DNA from: an uncultured Erysipelotrichaceae bacterium
Lineage (GTDB): Bacteria > Bacillota_I > Bacilli_A > RFN20 > CAG-826
Direction of reading: 5' to 3'
DNA: 64,000 nt
Assembly: GCA_902802905.1 (NCBI GenBank)
Contig: CADCNT010000008.1
Location: forward strand, 27,356 to 91,355
Part shown: positions 61,774-64,000 of the stretch, piece after piece
Layout: every line of letters begins with the position of its first letter
How positions within the stretch are numbered: the first letter of the stretch is position 1
Made by a program: the position numbers and the translations under genes
The notes under the pieces: generated by a model
What the model was told of the DNA's origin: nothing
Databases searched by the model: none
The model's input: only the letters and a program-made list of their open reading frames with translations

Positions 61774-62628
61774 ATGGATGGATTCTTATTCATTGATAAA
61801 AAGGAAGGTGTAACTTCCACTCAAGAAGGTAGCAAGATTAAACATGTGTTTCACACTAAAAGAGTGGGACACGTTGGCACTCTTGATCCTTTTGCCACTG
61901 GTTTACTCATTTTAGGCGTTAATAAAGCCACTAAGGCTATTACCTTTTTTGATGACTTTATTAAAGAATATGTAGCTACTATTAAATTAGGCATTGCTAC
62001 TGACACCATGGATTTAACTGGCAAGATGACCATTAGAAAAGAAGTGCCAGATTTAAAAGAAGATATAGTGAGCTTAGTTTTAGCCTCTTTTTTAGGCAAA
62101 TCCAAACAGCTTCCTCCAATGACTAGCGCCATTCATGCTGATGGGGTCAAGCTTTATAAGCTTGCTCACCAAGGTAAAGAAGTAGATAGGCCGTTAAGAG
62201 ATATAGAAATATTTGAAATCGAACTCCTTTCTCTTAAAGAAGATGAATTAACTTTTAGAGCGCTAGTGTCTAAAGGTACATATATTCGTGTTCTTGGCAG
62301 TGACATCGCAGAAAAGCTAGGCACTGTTGGACATTTAATCTCCTTAAAAAGAACTAAAGTTGGCCCATTTAAAGTGGAAGACGCGATTAAATCTGATGAT
62401 GTTAGTGATTTATCACTAAAATCCACATATGAAGTCTTAAAAGAATTCTCGGATGTCATCTCTTTTGATGATAAAAAGATCGAAGATATCAAAAACGGAA
62501 GAATTAAAAATCTTGTCCATAAAGGCACTTATGATAAATTATTAGTGGTGAATTCCGCTAATAATGCGATTGCCATGTATCTTAGGAAAGATAACGACAA
62601 TTATGAATTTGCTAGAGGTTTGTTTTAA
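61774..62628 (+). CDS. truB: tRNA pseudouridine-55 synthase TruB
   Basis: This 284-residue enzyme makes pseudouridine 55 in the T-loop of tRNAs. The motif HTKRVGHVGTLDPFATGLLIL contains the catalytic Asp; KLYKLAHQGKEVDR and VSKGTYIRVLGSDIAEKLG follow as usual. ATG 61774 (MDGFLFIDKKEGVTS) is the natural start, though its Shine-Dalgarno is weak; the frame reaches a TTG at 61750. The stop overlaps the ribF start. It is now downstream of the DUF1016 gene rather than rbfA. Confidence 0.93.
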   Translation: MDGFLFIDKKEGVTSTQEGSKIKHVFHTKRVGHVGTLDPFATGLLILGVNKATKAITFFDDFIKEYVATIKLGIATDTMDLTGKMTIRKEVPDLKEDIVSLVLASFLGKSKQLPPMTSAIHADGVKLYKLAHQGKEVDRPLRDIEIFEIELLSLKEDELTFRALVSKGTYIRVLGSDIAEKLGTVGHLISLKRTKVGPFKVEDAIKSDDVSDLSLKSTYEVLKEFSDVISFDDKKIEDIKNGRIKNLVHKGTYDKLLVVNSANNAIAMYLRKDNDNYEFARGLF

Positions 62629-63530
62629 TGAAAATCATTGAAATTGATGTTAACAATCTAGTTATTGAACCTAATCCAGGTATTTCATTATGTCTTGGAT
62701 ATTTTGATGGTGTTCATAAAGGTCACCTAGATTTAATTAATAAAGCAGTGGAAGCTGGGGAAGCGGCAGTGATGACTTTTGATATCTCTCCTAGCTTTTC
62801 ACTTAATAAAAAACCTAACGATACAGTATTAACCTCTTTATTTGATAAAGTCAGCATTCTCAAATCCATTGGAGTTAAGTATTTATATGTCCTTAGAATG
62901 TCAGAAGAATTGCTCGTTTATTCCGCTGATGATTTCATAGAACACATCCTCAAAGTCATCAATCCTAGCAAAATATTTGTGGGCGCCGATTATCATTTTG
63001 GAAGATACGCTAGCGGTACTCCAGAAGACTTAAAAGAAGTGTTTGACACCACCATAGTACCTTTAAAGAAAATTGGCGGTGAAAAGATATCATCTCGTGT
63101 CATCAGAGACTATGTCTCTATGGGGGAGATGGAAAAAGCATCTGAACTTCTATCTAGACCATATACAATTGTGGGTTTGGTTGTTGAAGGAAAGCATAAC
63201 GGAGCAAAGATTGGCTTCCCAACCGCTAACCTTGAATTAGACTATCCTTATGTTCTACCAAAGATTGGTGTTTATATGGGCTTCGTGAAACTGATGAATA
63301 GCAAATATAAAGCTCTCATTTGTGTTTCTACTCACCCAACAATTATGGAACTAAACGCTCCGCAAATTGAAGTCCATCTTATCTCCTACAAAGGCGATTT
63401 ATACGGACGTGAAATTGAAGTCCAATTTGTGAAATTTATGCGTGATGTGATTCGCTTCGACAGCGTGGAAGAGTTAACTGAACAAATCACAAAAGATCGT
63501 GATGAAGCAAAAAAGACTTTGCAGTTATAA
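62628..63530 (+). CDS. ribF: Bifunctional riboflavin kinase/FMN adenylyltransferase
   Basis: This 300-residue enzyme makes FMN from riboflavin and then FAD. The N-terminal FAD synthetase domain has CLGYFDGVHKGHLDLI (nucleotide-binding GxFDGxHxGH) and ISSRVIRDYVSMG. The C-terminal kinase domain (about 180-300) has GAKIGFPTANLELD and GVYMGFVKL. Typical length. Coupled to truB by a TAATG overlap. Confidence 0.93.
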   Translation: MKIIEIDVNNLVIEPNPGISLCLGYFDGVHKGHLDLINKAVEAGEAAVMTFDISPSFSLNKKPNDTVLTSLFDKVSILKSIGVKYLYVLRMSEELLVYSADDFIEHILKVINPSKIFVGADYHFGRYASGTPEDLKEVFDTTIVPLKKIGGEKISSRVIRDYVSMGEMEKASELLSRPYTIVGLVVEGKHNGAKIGFPTANLELDYPYVLPKIGVYMGFVKLMNSKYKALICVSTHPTIMELNAPQIEVHLISYKGDLYGREIEVQFVKFMRDVIRFDSVEELTEQITKDRDEAKKTLQL

Positions 63531-63540
63531 AAGATTAATA

Positions 63541-63632
63541 TATTATATTACTCGCGACTTATCTCTAGGGTATTCGAATCCTCAACGAAATCCCCGGGCT
63601 TAAGTTAAGAATTTAAAAGGAGGAACTTGAAG
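63541..63632 (+). promoter_or_regulatory. Structured leader of rpsO
   Basis: About 90 nt between ribF and rpsO can fold with ACTTA (63558) pairing to TAAGT near 63601, and GGG near 63572 with CCC near 63590. The AAAAGGAGG Shine-Dalgarno follows. Ribosomal protein S15 is known to control its own mRNA through such leaders in several bacterial lineages, each with a different fold. This candidate is not matched to a known one. A TATTCGAATCC segment mimics a tRNA T-loop. Confidence 0.35.
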
Positions 63633-63902
63633 ATGGCACTTTCAAAAGAAAGAAAAGCTGAAATCGTCAAGCAATATGGCAAAAACGAAAAAGACACTGG
63701 CTCAATTGAAGTCCAAGTCGCCTTACTCACCGAACAAATCAAAGCCTTAACCGCTCACTTAAAGAAGAATCACAAAGATGCTTCCTCAAAGAGAGGCTTA
63801 ATGGTCCTTGTCGGTCAACGCCGTAGCTTACTTGATTATTTAGCAAGAACTGACAGAGACGCATACTTAAGACTCATTGTCAGCCTTGGATTAAGAAAAT
63901 AG
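63633..63902 (+). CDS. rpsO: 30S ribosomal protein S15
   Basis: This 89-residue protein binds 16S rRNA helices early in 30S assembly. ALSKERKAEIVKQYGKNEKD, TGSIEVQVALLTEQI, LTAHLKKNHKDASSKRGLM, GQRRSLLDYL and YLRLIVSLGLRK are diagnostic. ATG 63633 is chosen over an upstream TTG because AAAAGGAGG lies 9 nt before it. It ends the housekeeping run in the window. Confidence 0.97.
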   Translation: MALSKERKAEIVKQYGKNEKDTGSIEVQVALLTEQIKALTAHLKKNHKDASSKRGLMVLVGQRRSLLDYLARTDRDAYLRLIVSLGLRK

Positions 63903-63978
63903 GGCCTATAAATAAAAAGGTGGATTTAAGTGGACCGCTTAAAAAAACCTGCTTAGGCTATAAACAAAAAAGTGGAGA

Positions 63979-64000
63979 CCTCTTACGCGTTGCGTGAGGG
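63979..64000 (+). terminator. Terminator-like hairpin at the window edge
   Basis: Stem CCTC-TT-ACGC / GCGT-GAGG with loop GTT; the expected T-run would fall just outside the window. The stretch 63903-63978 holds A-rich sequence with a small AAGTGG/CCGCTT palindrome and no gene. Confidence 0.5.

Noticed and set aside
63560..63590. tRNA fragment (TATTCGAATCC T-loop-like sequence)
   Set aside because: No cloverleaf or acceptor end; it is more simply part of the rpsO leader.
1..64000. Mycoplasma-type genetic code (TGA = Trp)
   Set aside because: TGA ends clear genes (PAP2 at 44315, DUF1016 at 61751), Trp is TGG throughout, and all housekeeping genes read normally with TGA as stop.

Overview
This is an AT-rich chromosomal segment that looks like an uncultured Firmicutes/Bacilli relative of the Erysipelotrichia or RF39/Mollicutes-like gut lineages (inference). 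The order rimP-nusA-ylxR-infB-rbfA-truB-ribF-rpsO and the plsX / fakA-acpP-fakB set are Firmicutes housekeeping signatures. Shine-Dalgarno sequences are of the AGGAGG type. TGA is used as a stop codon (for example at 44315 and 61751), so the code is the standard bacterial one, not the Mycoplasma code. No rRNA, tRNA, CRISPR array, insertion sequence or integrase was seen.

0-3.5 kb: the 3' part of a secreted peptidyl-arginine/agmatine deiminase, a small flavodoxin and a cell-surface protein with a C-terminal membrane anchor. 3.6-29.3 kb: the standout region. Two transcription units each start with a c-di-GMP-I (GEMM-I) riboswitch, and a third, monocistronic unit with its own attenuator-like leader lies between them. 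They encode six proteins with SipW-type (TasA-like) signal peptides ending in [A/S]-W-[F/Y], a seventh related membrane-anchored protein, and a 1352-residue BspA-type leucine-rich-repeat surface protein. With them are a SipW/ER-type signal peptidase, a membrane-anchored McrB-like AAA+ ATPase paired with a nuclease-less DUF2357 (McrC-like) coiled-coil protein, two apparently active EAL phosphodiesterases, a degenerate GAF-PAS-GGDEF-EAL receptor and a nucleosidase-fold protein with a decayed active site. The second riboswitch has a readable expression platform that predicts c-di-GMP switches the operon ON. I read the whole as a c-di-GMP-controlled surface filament/matrix assembly system with built-in negative feedback. 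The McrB/DUF2357 pair as part of it is, as far as I know, not described.

29.3-38.9 kb: more c-di-GMP signalling (a membrane GGDEF cyclase and a 1282-residue GGDEF-PAS-GGDEF-EAL-PAS protein), then a Fic protein with an altered active site in an operon with an EF-G-like GTPase, and a membrane-bound XRE regulator. 39-43.6 kb: a two-gene operon for large secreted proteins of unknown function, preceded by two dyad repeats. 43.6-49.5 kb: a PAP2 phosphatase, a 56-residue histone-H1-like (Hc1 family) protein, an HD hydrolase, plsX, a candidate 144-nt small RNA, and fakA-acpP-fakB, which feed exogenous or recycled fatty acids into phospholipid. 49.5-55.1 kb: secreted and membrane proteins of unknown function, a HAD phosphatase, a Sel1-repeat protein, a membrane LRR protein and a LicD-type transferase.

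55.1-64 kb: the nus/infB/rpsO housekeeping run, lacking ylxQ and interrupted between rbfA and truB by an island. The island holds a divergent small protein, a roughly 350-nt structured RNA with its own promoter and terminator, and a DUF1016 (YhcG-type) PD-(D/E)XK nuclease directly downstream. This RNA-nuclease pair is the second candidate for an undescribed system.
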